NCBI GenBank assembly: GCA_036971475.1
Contig: JBAIZL010000007.1
Location: forward strand, 32,539,002-32,603,001
Reading direction: 5' to 3'
Length of the DNA: 64,000 nt
Origin: Prosapia bicincta
Taxonomy: Eukaryota; Arthropoda; Insecta; Hemiptera; Cercopidae
In this document: piece by piece, positions 42,667-54,999 of the stretch
How positions within the stretch are numbered: position 1 is the first letter of the stretch
How the letters are laid out: each line of letters opens with the position of its first letter
Made by a program: the position numbers and the translations under genes
Notes under the pieces: model-generated
Seen by the model: the letters and a program-made list of their open reading frames with translations, nothing else
Database searches by the model: none
Told to the model about the DNA's origin: nothing

Positions 42667-44268
42667 TTGCGATAGCTCCTATAATACATATTATAGATCA
42701 ATTCTAAGTGCACAATGCGAATCTATGGTCGATTCTGCGTTTATTATGCCTTTTAAATGAGAAATCCATTTTTTGTAGAAATCGCAAAATCCATGAACTA
42801 TAATTCATGCATTTTTTTTAGAGCAAATATATGACAATTGCGATAGCTCCTATAATACTTATTATAGATCAATTCTAAGTGCACAATTCGAATCTATGAT
42901 CGATTCTGCGTTTATTATGCCTTTTAAATGAGAAATCCATTTTTTGTAGAAATCGCAAAATCCATGAACTATAATTCATGCATTTTTTTAGAGCAAATAT
43001 ATGACAATTGCGATAGCTCCTATAATACTTATTATAGATAAATTCTAAGTGCACAATGCGAATCTATGGTCGATTCTGCGTTTATTATGCCTTTTAAATG
43101 AGAAATCCATTTTTTGTAGAAATCACAAAATCCATGAACTATAATTCATGCATTTTTTTTAGAGCAAATATATGACAATTGCGATAGCTCCTATAATACT
43201 TATTATAGATCAAGTCTAAGTGCACAATGCGAATCTATGGTCGATTCTGCGTTTATTATGCTTTTTAAATGAGAAATCCATTTTTTGTAGAAATCGCAAA
43301 ATCCATGAATGCATTTTTTTAAGAGCAAATATATGACAATTGCGATAGCTCCTATAATACTTATTATAGATCAATTCTAAGTGCACAATGCGAATCTATG
43401 GTCGATTCTGCGTTTATTATGCTTTTTAAATGAGAAATCCATTTTTTTGTAGAAATCGCAAAATCCATGAACTATAACTCATGCATTTTTTTTAGAGCAA
43501 ATATATGACAATTGCGATAGCTCCAATAATACATATTATAGATCAATTCTAAGTGCACAATGCGAATCTATGGTCGATTCTGCGTTTATTATGCCTATTA
43601 TATGAGAAATCCATTTTTTGTAGAAATCGCAAAATCCATGAACTATAATTCATGCATTTTTTTTAGAGCAAATATATGACAATTGCGATAGCTCCTATAA
43701 TACTTATTATAGATCAATTCTAAGTGCACAATGCGAATCTATGGTCGATTCTGCGTTTATTATGCCTTTTAAATGAGAAATCCATTTTTTGTAGAAATCG
43801 CAAAATCCATGAACTATAATTCATGCATTTTGTTTTAGAGCAAATATATGACATTGCGATAGCTCCTATAATAGTTATTATAGATCATTTCTAAGTGCAC
43901 AATGCGAATCTATGGTCGATTCTGCGTTTATTATGCCTTTTAAATGAGAAATCCATTTTTTGTAGAAATCGCAAAATCCATGAACTATAATTCATGCATT
44001 TTTCTAGAGCAAATATATGACAATTGCGATAGCTCCTATAATACATATTATAGATCAATTCTAAGTGCACAATGCGAATCTATGGTCGATTCTGCGTTTA
44101 TTATGCCTTTTAAATGAGAAATCCATTTTTTGTAGAAATCGCAAAATCCATGAACTATAATTCATGCATTTTTTTTAGAGCAAATATATGACAATTGCGA
44201 TAGCTCCTATAATACTTATTATAGATCAATTCTAAGTGCACAATGCGAATCTATGGTCGATTCTGCGT
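42667..44268 (+). repeat. 1687-bp HOR unit, copy 2
   Basis: It immediately follows copy 1. CTCCAAT recurs at 43521, the 161-bp monomer at 43303, GTTTTAG at 43832 and CTAGAG at 44004. A one-base T-tract change moves the offset from 1687 to 1688. CTCCAAT (for CTCCTAT) is found only in this pair. Confidence 0.85.
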
Positions 44269-44788
44269 TTATTATGCCTTTTAAATGAGAAATCCATTTT
44301 TTGTAGAAATCGCAAAATCCATGAACTATAATTCATGCATTTTGTTTTAGAGCAAATATATGACATTGCGATAGCTCCTATAATAGTTATTATAGATCAT
44401 TTCTAAGTGCACAATGCGAATCTATGGTCGATTCTGCGTTTATTATGCCTTTTAAATGAGAAATCCATTTTTTGTAGAAATCGCAAAATCCATGAACTAT
44501 AATTCATGCATTTTTCTAGAGCAAATATATGACAATTGCGATAGCTCCTATAATACATATTATAGATCAATTCTAAGTGCACAATGCGAATCTATGGTCG
44601 ATTCTGCGTTTATTATGCCTTTTAAATGAGAAATCCATTTTTTGTAGAAATCGCAAAATCCATGAACTATAATTCATGCATTTTTTTTAGAGCAAATATA
44701 TGACAATTGCGATAGCTCCTATAATACTTATTATAGATCAATTCTAAGTGCACAATGCGAATCTATGGTCGATTCTGCGTTTATTATG
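43765..44788 (+). repeat. 512-bp trimer, two tandem copies
   Basis: The three-monomer string GTTTTAG + GACATTGCG + GATCATTTCT, then TTTTTCTAGAG + core CA, then a near-consensus monomer occurs twice. GTTTTAG is at 43832 and 44344, CTAGAG at 44004 and 44516. The first copy overlaps the end of the 1687-bp unit, so this duplication is later than, or independent of, that one. Confidence 0.8.
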
Positions 44789-46843
44789 CCTTTTAAATGA
44801 GAAATCCATTTTTTGTAGAAATCGCAAAATCCATGAACTATAATTCATGCATTTTTTTAGAGCAAATATATGACAATTGCGATAGCTCCTATAATACTTA
44901 TTATAGATAAATTCTAAGTGCACAATGCGAATCTATGGTCGATTCTGCGTTTATTATGCCTTTTAAATGAGAAATCCATTTTTTGCAGAAATCACAAAAT
45001 CCATGAACTATAATTCATGCATTTTTTTTAGAGCAAATATATGACAATTGCGATAGCTCCTATAATACTTATTATAGATCAAGTCTAAGTGCACAATGCG
45101 AATCTATGGTCGATTCTGCGTTTATTATGCTTTTTAAATGAGAAATCCATTTTTTGTAGAAATCGCAAAATCCATGAATGCATTTTTTTTAGAGCAAATA
45201 TATGACAATTGCGATAGCTCCTATAATACTTATTATAGATCTATTCTAAGTGCACAATGCGAATCTATGGTCGATTCTGCGTTTATTATGCTTTTTAAAT
45301 GAGAAATCCATTTTTTGTAGAAATCGCAAAATCCATGAACTATAACTCATGCATTTTTTTTAGAGCAAATATATGACAATTGCGATAGCTCCTATAATAC
45401 ATATTATAGATCAATTCTAAGTGCACAATGCGAATCTATGGTCGATTCTGCGTTTAATATGCCTTTTATATGAGAAATCCATTTTTTGTAGAAATCGCAA
45501 AATCCATGAACTATAATTCATGCATTTTTTTTAGAGCAAATATATGACAATTGCGATAGCTCCTATAATACTTAATATAGATCAATTCTAAGTGCACAAT
45601 GCGAATCTATGGTCGATTCTGCGTTTATTATGCCTTTTAAATGAGAAATCCATTTTTTGTAGAAATCGCAAAATCCATGAACTATAATTCATGCATTTTT
45701 TTTAGAGCAAATATATGACAATTGCGATAGCTCCTATAATACTTATTATAGATCAATTCTAAGTGCACAATGCGAATCTATGGTCGATTCTGCGTTTATT
45801 ATGCCTTTTAAATGAGAAATCCATTTCTTGTAGAAATCGCAAAACCCATGAACTATAATTCATGCATTTTTTTTAGAGCAAATATATGACAATTGCGATA
45901 GCTCCTATAATACTTATTATAGATCAATTCTAAGTGCTCAATGCGAATCTATGGTCGATTCTGCGTTTATTATGCCTTTTAAATGAGAAATCCATTTTTT
46001 GTAGAAATCGCAAAACCCATGAACTATAATTCATGCATTTTTTTTAGAGCAAATATATGACAATTGCGATAGCTCCTATAATACTTATTATAGATCAATT
46101 CTAAGTGCACAATGCGCTTCTATGGTCGATTCTGCGTTTATTATGCTTTTTAAATGAGAAATCCATTTTTTGTAGAAATCGCAAAATCCATGAATGCATT
46201 TTTTTTAGAGCAAATATATGACAATTGCGATAGCTCCTATAATACTTATTATAGATCAATTCTAAGTGCACAATGCGAATCTATGGTCGATTCTGCGTTT
46301 ATTATGCCTTTTAAATCAGAAATCCATTTTTTGTAGAAATCGCAAAATCCATGAACTATAATTCATGCATTTTTTTTAGAGCAAATATATGACAATTGCG
46401 ATAGCTCCTATAATACTTATAATAGATCAATTCTAAGTGCACAATGCGAATCTATGGTCGATTCTTCGTTTATTATGCCTTTTAAATGAGAAATCCATTT
46501 TTTGTAGAAATCGCAAAATCCATGAACTATAATTCATGCATTTTTTTTAGAGCAAATATATGACAATTGCGATAGCTCCTATAATACTTATTATAGATCA
46601 ATTCTAAGTGCACAATGAGAATCTATGGTCGATTCTGCGTTTATTATGTCTTTTAAATGAGAAATACATTTTTTGTAGAAATCGCAAAATCCATGAACTA
46701 TAATTCATGCATTTTTTTAGAGCAAATATATGACAATTGCGATAGCTCCTATAATACTTATTATAGATCAATTCTAAGTGCACAATGCGAATCTATGGTC
46801 GATTCTGCGTTTATTAAGCCTTTTAAATGAGAAATCCATTTTT

Positions 46844-46849
46844 TCTAGA
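46844..46849 (+). repeat. First member of the TCTAGA monomer lineage
   Basis: TTTTTTCTAGAAATCGC replaces TTTTTTGTAGAAATCGC. It is linked to TATTAAGCC just upstream (most copies), AGAGAAAATATATG and ATTGTGATAGC downstream. Members start TCTAGA at 46844, 47357, 48382, 48553, 49076, 51276, 52292, 53640, 54656, 55679, 57891, 58916, 59931, 61801 and 63163; a related copy near 47870 has ATAG. Spacings of about 1016-1025 bp (six monomers) recur. Confidence 0.9.
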
Positions 46850-47515
46850 AATCGCAAAATCCATGAACTCTAATTCATGCATTTATTTTAGAGAAAATAT
46901 ATGACAATTGTGATAGCTCCTATAATACTTATTATAGATCAATTCTAAGTGCACAATGCGAATCTATGGTCGATTCTGCGTTTATTATGCCTTTTAAATG
47001 AGAAATCCATTTTTTGTAGAAATCGCAAAATCCATGAACTATAATTCATGCATTTTTTTTAGAGCAAATATATGACAATTGCGATAGCTCCTATAATACT
47101 TATTATAGATCAATTCTATGTGCACAATGCGAATCTATGGTCGATTCTGCGTTTATTATGCCTTTTAAATGAGAAATCCATTTTTTGTAGAAATCACAAA
47201 ATCCATGAACTATAATTCATGCATTTTTTTTATAGCAAATATATAACAATTGCGATAGCTCCTATAATACTTATTATAGATCAATTCTAAGTGCACAATG
47301 CGAATCTATGGTCGATTCTGCGTTTATTAAGCCTTTTAAATGATTAATCCATTTTTTCTAGAAATCGCAAAATCCATGAACTATAATTCATGCATTTTTT
47401 TTAGAGAAAATATATGACAATTGTGATAGCTCCTATAATACTTATTATAGATCAATTCTAAGTGCACAATGCGAATCTATGGTCGATTCTGCGTTTATTA
47501 TGCCTTTTAAATGAG

Positions 47516-47548
47516 AAATCCATTTTTTGTAGAAATCGCAAAATCCAT
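47516..47548 (+). repeat. Short direct repeats inside the monomer
   Basis: AAATCCAT occurs at monomer positions 2-9 and again at 27-34. GAAATC occurs at 1-6 and 18-23. These 6-8 base repeats 17-25 bp apart are present in nearly every copy. They may be remnants of a shorter ancestral unit or chance in an AT-rich word. Confidence 0.6.
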
Positions 47549-47563
47549 GAACTATAATTCATG
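47546..47563. repeat. Dyad 1: 6-bp inverted repeat with 6-base loop
   Basis: CATGAA and TTCATG flank CTATAA, at monomer positions 32-49. It is immediately followed by the ATGCAT palindrome and the T8 tract. This is the most length-variable part of the monomer. A 10-bp deletion destroys it in 27 monomers, and a TATA insertion enlarges the loop in a domain A class (for example 3942, 10107, 14730, 24305, 24651, 24997). Point variants also hit the right arm: ACTCATG, GTTCATG, TTTATG, TTAATG, GTCATG and TCCATG. It could extrude as a small hairpin; no function is shown. Confidence 0.85.
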
Positions 47564-47603
47564 CATTTTTTTTAGAGCAAATATATGACAATTGCGATAG
47601 CTC

Positions 47604-47621
47604 CTATAATACTTATTATAG
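47604..47621. repeat. Dyad 2: 8-bp perfect inverted repeat around a 2-bp core
   Basis: CTATAATA and TATTATAG flank a 2-bp core, at monomer positions 90-107. The core is usually CT, but CA (for example 583, 7423, 10340) and GT (for example 8281, 10510, 18898) are common, and these leave both arms intact. A minority class reads CTTAATATAG (for example 3661, 9137, 12571, 24372) and breaks one arm. The site is almost pure A/T and is followed directly by GATC. It is a candidate dimeric protein-binding site or non-B DNA element by symmetry only. Confidence 0.85.
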
Positions 47622-47643
47622 ATCAATTCTAAGTGCACAATGC

Positions 47644-47660
47644 GAATCTATGGTCGATTC
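47644..47660. repeat. Dyad 3: GAATC / GATTC inverted repeat, 7-base loop
   Basis: GAATC and GATTC are separated by TATGGTC, at monomer positions 130-146, and the element holds three of the five CpG within it or next to it. The arms are well kept through most of the array. The loop varies: TATGATC in many domain A and B copies, and TATGGTCC in a small class. A minus-strand look for a CENP-B box here fails. Confidence 0.75.
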
Positions 47661-50600
47661 TGCGTTTATTATGCCTTTTAAATGAGAAATCCATTTTTTG
47701 TAGAAATCACAAAATCCATGAACTATAATTCATGCATTTTTTTTATAGCAAATATATGACAATTGCGATAGCTCCTATAATACTTATTATAGATCAATTC
47801 TAAGTGCACAATGCGAATCTATGGTCGATTCTGCGTTTATTAAGCCTTTTAAATGAGAAATCCATTTTTTATAGAAATCGCAAAATCCATGAACTATAAT
47901 TCATGCATTTTTTTTAGAGAAAATATATGACAATTGTGATAGCTCCTATAATACTTATTATAGATCAATTCTAAGTGCACAATGCGAATCTATGGTCGAT
48001 TCTGCGTTTATTATGCCTTTTAAATGAGAAATCCATTTTTTGTAGAAATCACAAAATCCATGAACTATAATCCATGCATTTTTTTTAGAGCAAATATATG
48101 ACAATTGCGATAGCTCCTATAATACTTATTACAGATCAATTCTAAGTGCACAATGCGAATCTATGGTCGATTCTGCGTTTATTATGCCTTTGAAATAAGA
48201 AATCCATTTTTTTTAGAAATCGCAAAATCCATGAACTATAATTCATGCATTTTTTTATAGCAAATATATGACAATTGCGATAGCTCCTATAATGCCTATT
48301 ATGGATCAATTCTAAGTGCACAATGCGAATCTATGGTCGATTCTGCGTTTATTAAGCCTTTTAATTGAGAAATCCATTTTTTCTAGAAATCGCAAAATCC
48401 ATGAACTATAATTCATGCATTTTAATTAGAGAAAATATATGACAATTGTGATAGCTCCTATATTACTTATTATAGATCAATTCTAAGTGCACAATGCGAA
48501 TCTATGGTCGATTCTGCGTTTATTAAGCCTTTTAAATGAGAAATCCATTTTTTCTAGAAATCGCAAAATCCATGAATTATAATTCATGCATTTTTTTTAG
48601 AGAAAATATATGACAATTGTGATAGCTCCTATAATACTTATTATAGATCAATTCTAAGTGCACAATGCGAATCTATGGTCGATTCTGCGTTTATTATGCC
48701 TTTTAAATGAGAAATCCATTTTTTGTAGAAATCGCAAAATCCATGAACTATAATTCATGCATTTTTTTTAGAGCAAATATATGACAATTGCGATAGCTCC
48801 TATAATACTTATTATAGATCAATTCTAAGTGCACAATGCGAATCTATGGTCGATTCTGCGTTTATTATGCCTTTTAAATGAGAAATCCATTTTTTGTAGA
48901 AATCACAAAATCCATGAACTATAATTCATGCATTTTTTTTATAGCAAATATATGACAATTGCGATAGCTCCTATAATACTTATTATAGATCAATTCTAAG
49001 TGCACAATGCGAATCTATGGTCGATTCTGCGTTTATTATGCCTTTTAAATGAGAAATCCATTTTTTCTAGAAATCGCAAAATCCATGAACTATAATTCAT
49101 GCATTTTTTTTAGAGAAAATATATGACAATTGTGATAGCTCCTATAATACTTATTATAGATCAATTCTAAGTGCACAATGCGAATCTATGGTCGATTCTG
49201 CGTTTATTATGCCTTTTAAATGAGAAATCCATTTTTTGTAGAAATCGCAAAATCCATGAACTATAATTCATGCATTTTTTTTAGAGCAAATATATGACAA
49301 TTGCGATAGCTCCTATAATACTTATTATAGATCAATTCTAAGTGCACAATGCGAATCTATGGTCGATTCTGCGTTTATTATGCCTTTTAAATGAGAAATC
49401 CATTTTTTGTAGAAATCACAAAATCCATGAACTATAATCCATGCATTTTTTTTAGAGCAAATATATGACAATTGCGATAGCTCCTATAATACTTATTATA
49501 GATCAATTCTAAGTGCACAATGCGAATCTATGGTCGATTCTGCGTTTATTATGCTTTTTAAATGAGAAATCCATTTTTTGTAGAAATCGCAAAATCCATG
49601 AACTATAACTCATGCATTTTTTTTAGAGCAAATATATGACAATTGCGATAGCTCCTATAATACATATTATAGATCAATTCTAAGTGCACAATGCGAATCT
49701 ATGGTCGATTCTGTGTTTAATATGCCTTTTATATGAGAAATCCATTTTTTGTAGAAATCGCAAATTCCATGAACTATAATTCATGCATTTTTTTTAGAGC
49801 AAATATATGACAATTGCGATAGCTCCTATAATACTTAATATAGATCAATTCTAAGTGCACAATGCGAATCTATGGTCGATTCTGCGTTTATTATGCCTTT
49901 TAAATGAGAAATCCATTTTTTGTAGAAATCGCAAAATCCATGAACTATAATTCATGCATTTTTTTTAGAGCAAATATATGACAATTGCGATAGCTCCTAT
50001 AATACATATTATAGATCAATTCTAAGTGCACAATGCGAATCTATGGTCGATTCTGCGTTTATTATGCCTTTTATATGAGAAATCCATATTTTGTAGAAAT
50101 CGCAAAATCCATGAACTATAATTCATGCATTTTTTTTAGAGCAAATATATGACAATTGCGATAGCTCCTATAGTACTTATTATAGATCAATTCTAAGAGC
50201 TGAATGCGAATCTATGGTCGATTATGCGTTTATAATGCTTTTTAAATGAGAAATCCATTTTTTGTAGAAATCGCAAAATCCATGAACTATAATTCATGCA
50301 TTTTTTTAGAGCAAATATATGACAATTGCGATAGCTCCTATAATACTTATTATAGATCAATTCTAAGAGCACAATGCGAATCTATGGTGGATTCTGCGTT
50401 ATTTAAGCTTTTTAAATGAGAAATCCATTTTTTGTAGAAATCGCAAAATCCATGAACTATAATTCATGCATTTTTTTTAGAGCAAATATATGACAATTGC
50501 GATAGCTCCTATAATACTTATTATAGATAAATTCTAAGTGCACAATGCGAATCTATGGTCGATTCTGCGTTTATTATGCCTTTTAAATGAGAAATCCATT

Positions 50601-51549
50601 TTTTGTAGAAATCACAAAATCCATGAACTATAATTCATGCAGTTTTTTTAGAGCAAATATATGACAATTGCGATAGCTCCTATAATACTTATTATAGATC
50701 AAGTCTAAGTGCACAATGCGAATCTATGTTCGAATCTGCGTTTATTATGCTTTTTAAATGAGAAATCCATTTTTTGTAGAAATCGCAAAATCCATGAATG
50801 CATTTTTTTAGAGCAAATATATGACAATTGCGATAGCTCCTATAATATTTATTATAGATCAATTCTAAGTGCACAATGCGAATCTATGGTCGATTCTGCG
50901 TTTATTATGCCTTTTAAATGAGAAATCCATTTTTTGTAGAAATCGCAAAATCCATGAACTATAATTCATGCATTTTTTTAGAGCAAATATATGACAATTG
51001 CGATAGCTCCTATAATACTTATTATAGATCAATTCTAAGTGCACAATGCGAATCTATGATCGATTCTGCGTTTATTATGCCTTTTAAATGAGAAATCCAT
51101 TTTTTGTAGAAATCGCAAAATCCATGAACTCTAATTCATGCATTTTTTTTAGAGCAAATATATGACAATTGCGATAGCTCCTATAATACTTATTATAGAT
51201 CAATTCTAAGTGCACAATGCGAATCTATGGTCGATTCTGCGTTTATTAAGCCTTTTAAATGAGAAATCCATTTTTTCTAGAAATCGCAAAATCCATGAAC
51301 TATAATTCATGCATTTTTTTTAGAGAAAATATATGACAATTGTGATAGCTCCTATAATACCTATTATAGATCAATTCTAAGTGCACAATGCGAATCTATG
51401 GTCGATTCTGCGTTTATTATGCCTTTTAAATGAGAAATCCATTTTTTGTAGAAATCGCAAAATCCATGAACTATAATTCATGCATTTTTTTTAGAGCAAA
51501 TATATGACAATTGCGATAGCTCCTATAATACTTATTATAGATCAATTCT

Positions 51550-52897
51550 AAGTGCACAATGCGAATCTATGGTCGATTCTGCGTTTATTATGCCTTTTAA
51601 ATGAGAAATCCATTTTATGTAGAAATCACAAAATCCATGAACTATAATTCATGCATTTTTTTTAGAGCAAATATATGACAATTGCGATAGCTCCTATAAT
51701 ACTTATTATAGATCAAGTCTAAGTGCACAATGCGAATCTATGGTCGATTCTGCGTTTATTATGCTTTTTAAATGAGAAATCCATTTTTTGTAGAAATCGC
51801 AAAATCCATGAATGCATTTTTTTTAGAGCAAATATATGACAATTGCGATAGCTCCTATAATACTTATTATAGATCAATTCTAAGTGCACAATGCGAATCT
51901 ATGGTCGATTCTGCGTTTATTATGCCTTTTAAATGAGAAATCCATTTTTTGTAGAAATCACAAAATCCATGAACTATAATCCATGCATTTTTTTTAGAGC
52001 AAATATATGACAATTGCGATAGCTCCTATAATACTTATTATAGATCAATTCTAAGTGCACAATGCGAATCTATGGTCGATTCTGCGTTTATTATGCCTTT
52101 TAAATGAGAAATCCATTTTTTGTAGAAATCGCAAAATCCATGAACTATAATTCATGCATTTTTTTTATAGCAAATATATGACAATTGCGATAGCTCCTAT
52201 AATACTTATTATAGATCAATTCTAAGTGCACAATGCGAATCTATGGTCGATTCAGCGTTTATTAAGCCTTTTAAATGAGAAATCCATTTTTTCTAGAAAT
52301 CGCAAAATCCATGAACTATAATTCATGCATTTTTTTTAGAGAAAATATATGACAATTGTGATAGCTCCTATAATACTTATTATAGATCAATTCTAAGTGC
52401 ACAATGCGAATCTATGGTCGATTCTGCGTTTATTATGAATTTTAAATGAGAAATCCATTTTTTGTAGAAATCGCAAAATCCATGAACTATAATTCATGCA
52501 TTTTTTTTAGAGCAAATATATGACAATTGCGATAGCTCCTATAATACTTATTATAGATCAATTCTAAGTGCACAATGCGAATCTATGGTCGATTCTGCGT
52601 TTATTATGCCTTTTAAATGAGAAATCCATTTTTTGTAGAAATCGCAAAATCCATGAATGCATTTTTTTTAGAGCAAATATATGACAATTGCGATAGCTCC
52701 TATAATACTTATTATAGATCAATTCTAAGTGCACAATGCGAATCTATGGTCGATTCTGCGTTTATTATGCCTTTTAAATCAGAAATCCATTTTTTGTAGA
52801 AATCTCAAAATCCATGAACTATAATTCATGCATTTTTTTTAGAGCAAATATATGACAATTGCGATAGCTCCTATAATACTTATTATAGATCAATTCT
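51550..52897 (+). repeat. Eight-monomer HOR unit, copy 1 (1348 bp)
   Basis: Length equals six 171-bp plus two 161-bp monomers. Markers: TTTTATGTAG (51613), GATCAAGTCT, 161-bp monomers at 51806 and 52651, ATAATCCATG, TATAGCAAAT, TCTAGA (52292), TATGAATTTT (52435) and AAATCAGAAATCC (52776). Unit edges are approximate. Confidence 0.88.
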
Positions 52898-54245
52898 AAG
52901 CGCACAATGCGAATCTATGGTCGATTCTGCGTTTATTATGCCTTTTAAATGAGAAATCCATTTTATGTAGAAATCACAAAATCCATGAACTATAATTCAT
53001 GCATTTTTTTTAGAGCAAATATATGACAATTGCGATAGCTCCTATAATACTTATTATAGATCAAGTCTAAGTGCACAATGCGAATCTATGGTCGATTCTG
53101 CGTTTATTATGCTTTTTAAATGAGAAATCCATTTTTTGTAGAAATCGCAAAATCCATGAATGCATTTTTTTTAGAGCAAATATATGACAATTGCGATAGC
53201 TCCTATAATACTTATTATAGATCAATTCTAAGTGCACAATGCGAATCTATGGTCGATTCTGCGTTTATTATGCCTTTTAAATGAGAAATCCATTTTTTGT
53301 AGAAATCACAAAATCCATGAACTATAATCCATGCATTTTTTTTAGAGCAAATATATGACAATTGCGATAGCTCCTATAATACTTATTATAGATCAATTCT
53401 AAGTGCACAATGCGAATCTACTTTCGATTCTGCGTTTATTATGCCTTTTAAATGAGAAATCCATTTTTTGTAGAAATCGCAAAATCCATGAACTATAATT
53501 CATGCATTTTTTTTATAGCAAATATATGACAATTGCGATAGCTCCTATAATACTTATTATAGATCAATTCTAAGTGCACAATGCGAATCTATGGTCGATT
53601 CTGCGTTTATTAAGCCTTTTAAATGAGAAATCCATTTTTTCTAGAAATCGCAAAATCCATGAACTATAATTCATGCATTTTTTTTAGAGAAAATATATGA
53701 CAATTTTGATAGCTCCTATAATACTTATTATAGATCAATTCTAAGTGCACAATGCGAATCTATGGTCGATTCTGCGTTTATTATGAATTTTAAATGAGAA
53801 ATCCATTTTTTGTAGAAATCGCAAAATCCATGAACTATAATTCATGCATTTTTTTTAGAGCAAATATATGACAATTGCGATAGCTCCTATAATACTTATT
53901 ATAGATCAATTCTAAGTGCACAATGCGAATCTATGGTCGATTCTGCGTTTATTATGCTTTTTAAATGAGAAATCCATTTTTTGTAGAAATCGCAAAATCC
54001 ATGAATGCATTTTTTTTAGAGCAAATATATGACAATTGCGATAGCTCCTATAATACTTATTATAGATCAATTCTAAGTGCACAATGCGAATCTATGGTCG
54101 ATTCTGCGTTTATTATGCCTTTTAAATCAGAAATCCATTTTTTGTAGAAATCGCAAAATCCATGAACTATAATTCATGCATTTTTTTTAGAGCAAATATA
54201 TGACAATTGCGATAGCTCCTATAATACTTATAATAGATCAATTCT
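52898..54245 (+). repeat. Eight-monomer HOR unit, copy 2 (1348 bp)
   Basis: Every marker of copy 1 recurs at +1348: 52961, 53154, 53640, 53783, 53999, 54124. Private changes are CTACTTTCG near 53420, ATTTTGATAGC near 53703 and GCTTTTTAAATG before 53999. A related but isolated segment with the 161-bp monomer, AAATCAG and TTATAATAG occurs at 46188-46430. Confidence 0.88.
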
Positions 54246-54999
54246 AAGTGCACAATGCGAATCTATGGTCGATTCTCCGTTTATTATGCCTTTTAAATGA
54301 GAAATCCATTTTTTGTAGAAATCGCAAAATCCATGAACTATAATTCATGCATTTTTTTTAGAGCAAATATATGACAATTGCGATAGCTCCTATAATACTT
54401 ATTATAGATCAATTCTAAGTGCACAATGCGAATCTATGGTCGATTCTGCGTTTATTATGCCTTTTAAATGAGAAATCCATTTTTTGTAGAAATCGCAAAA
54501 TCCATGAACTATAATTCATGCATTTTTTTTATAGCAAATATATGACAATTGCGATAGCTCCTATAATACTTATTATAGATCAATTCTAAGTGCACAATGC
54601 GAATCTATGGTCGATTCTGCGTTTATTAAGCCTTTTAAATGAGAAATCCATTTTTTCTAGAAATCGCAAAATCCATGAACTAATTCATGCATTTTTTTTA
54701 GAGAAAATATATGACAATTGTGATAGCTCCTATAATACTTATTATAGATCAATTCTAAATGCACAATGCGAATCTATGGTCGATTCTGCGTTTATTATGC
54801 CTTTTAAATGAGAAATCCATTTTTTGTAGAAATCGCAAAATCCATGAACTATAATTCATGCATTTTTTTAGAGCAAATATATGATAATTGCGATAGCTCC
54901 TATAATAATTATTATAGATCAATTCTAAGTGCACAATGCGAATCTATGGTCGATTCTGCGTTTATTATGCCTTTTAAATGAGAAATCCATTTTTTGTAG

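Larger units (their letters stand above)
25307..46800 (+). repeat. Domain B of the array (161-bp class, ATAACTCATG, GACATTGCG)
   Basis: Monomers with a 10-bp deletion in dyad 1 recur here every 0.5-2.7 kb, usually right after a monomer ending GCTTTTTAAATGA. Other markers are ATAACTCATG, TATAGTTCATG with ATAATGCTTATTATAG (25-34 kb), GCGTATCTATGG, GATCAAGTCT, GATAAATTCT, GATCTATTCT, and a pair of adjacent monomers with TTTGTTTTAG + GACATTGCG + GATCATTTCT and then TTTTTCTAGAG. A few domain A type monomers (AAAACGC) persist up to about 36.3 kb. Both limits are approximate. Confidence 0.7.
47515..47685 (+). repeat. Representative consensus monomer (171 bp)
   Basis: This copy matches my by-eye consensus at every position. 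I number it from the G of GAAATCC (1) to the final A of TTTTAAATGA (171). It holds a T6 tract at 9-14, dyad 1 at 32-49, ATGCAT at 47-52, a T8 tract at 52-59, CAATTG at 75-80, dyad 2 at 90-107, GTGCAC at 119-124, dyad 3 at 130-146 and TTTAAA at 163-168. It contains 27 C and 24 G (29.8% G+C) and five CpG. The phase of the start is arbitrary. The length is close to nucleosome plus linker, as in many satellites, including primate alpha satellite, but I see no sequence resemblance to that family. Confidence 0.95.

Noticed and set aside
47590..47615. Bacterial-type promoter suggested by TATAAT in CTCCTATAATAC
   Set aside because: No -35 element at 16-18 bp spacing. The word is one arm of an AT-rich dyad repeated about 375 times in a eukaryote-like array.
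47633..47650. CENP-B box on the minus strand (ATTCGCATTGTGCAC)
   Set aside because: Only the TTCG part fits. The central A and the CGGG end of the canonical box are absent.
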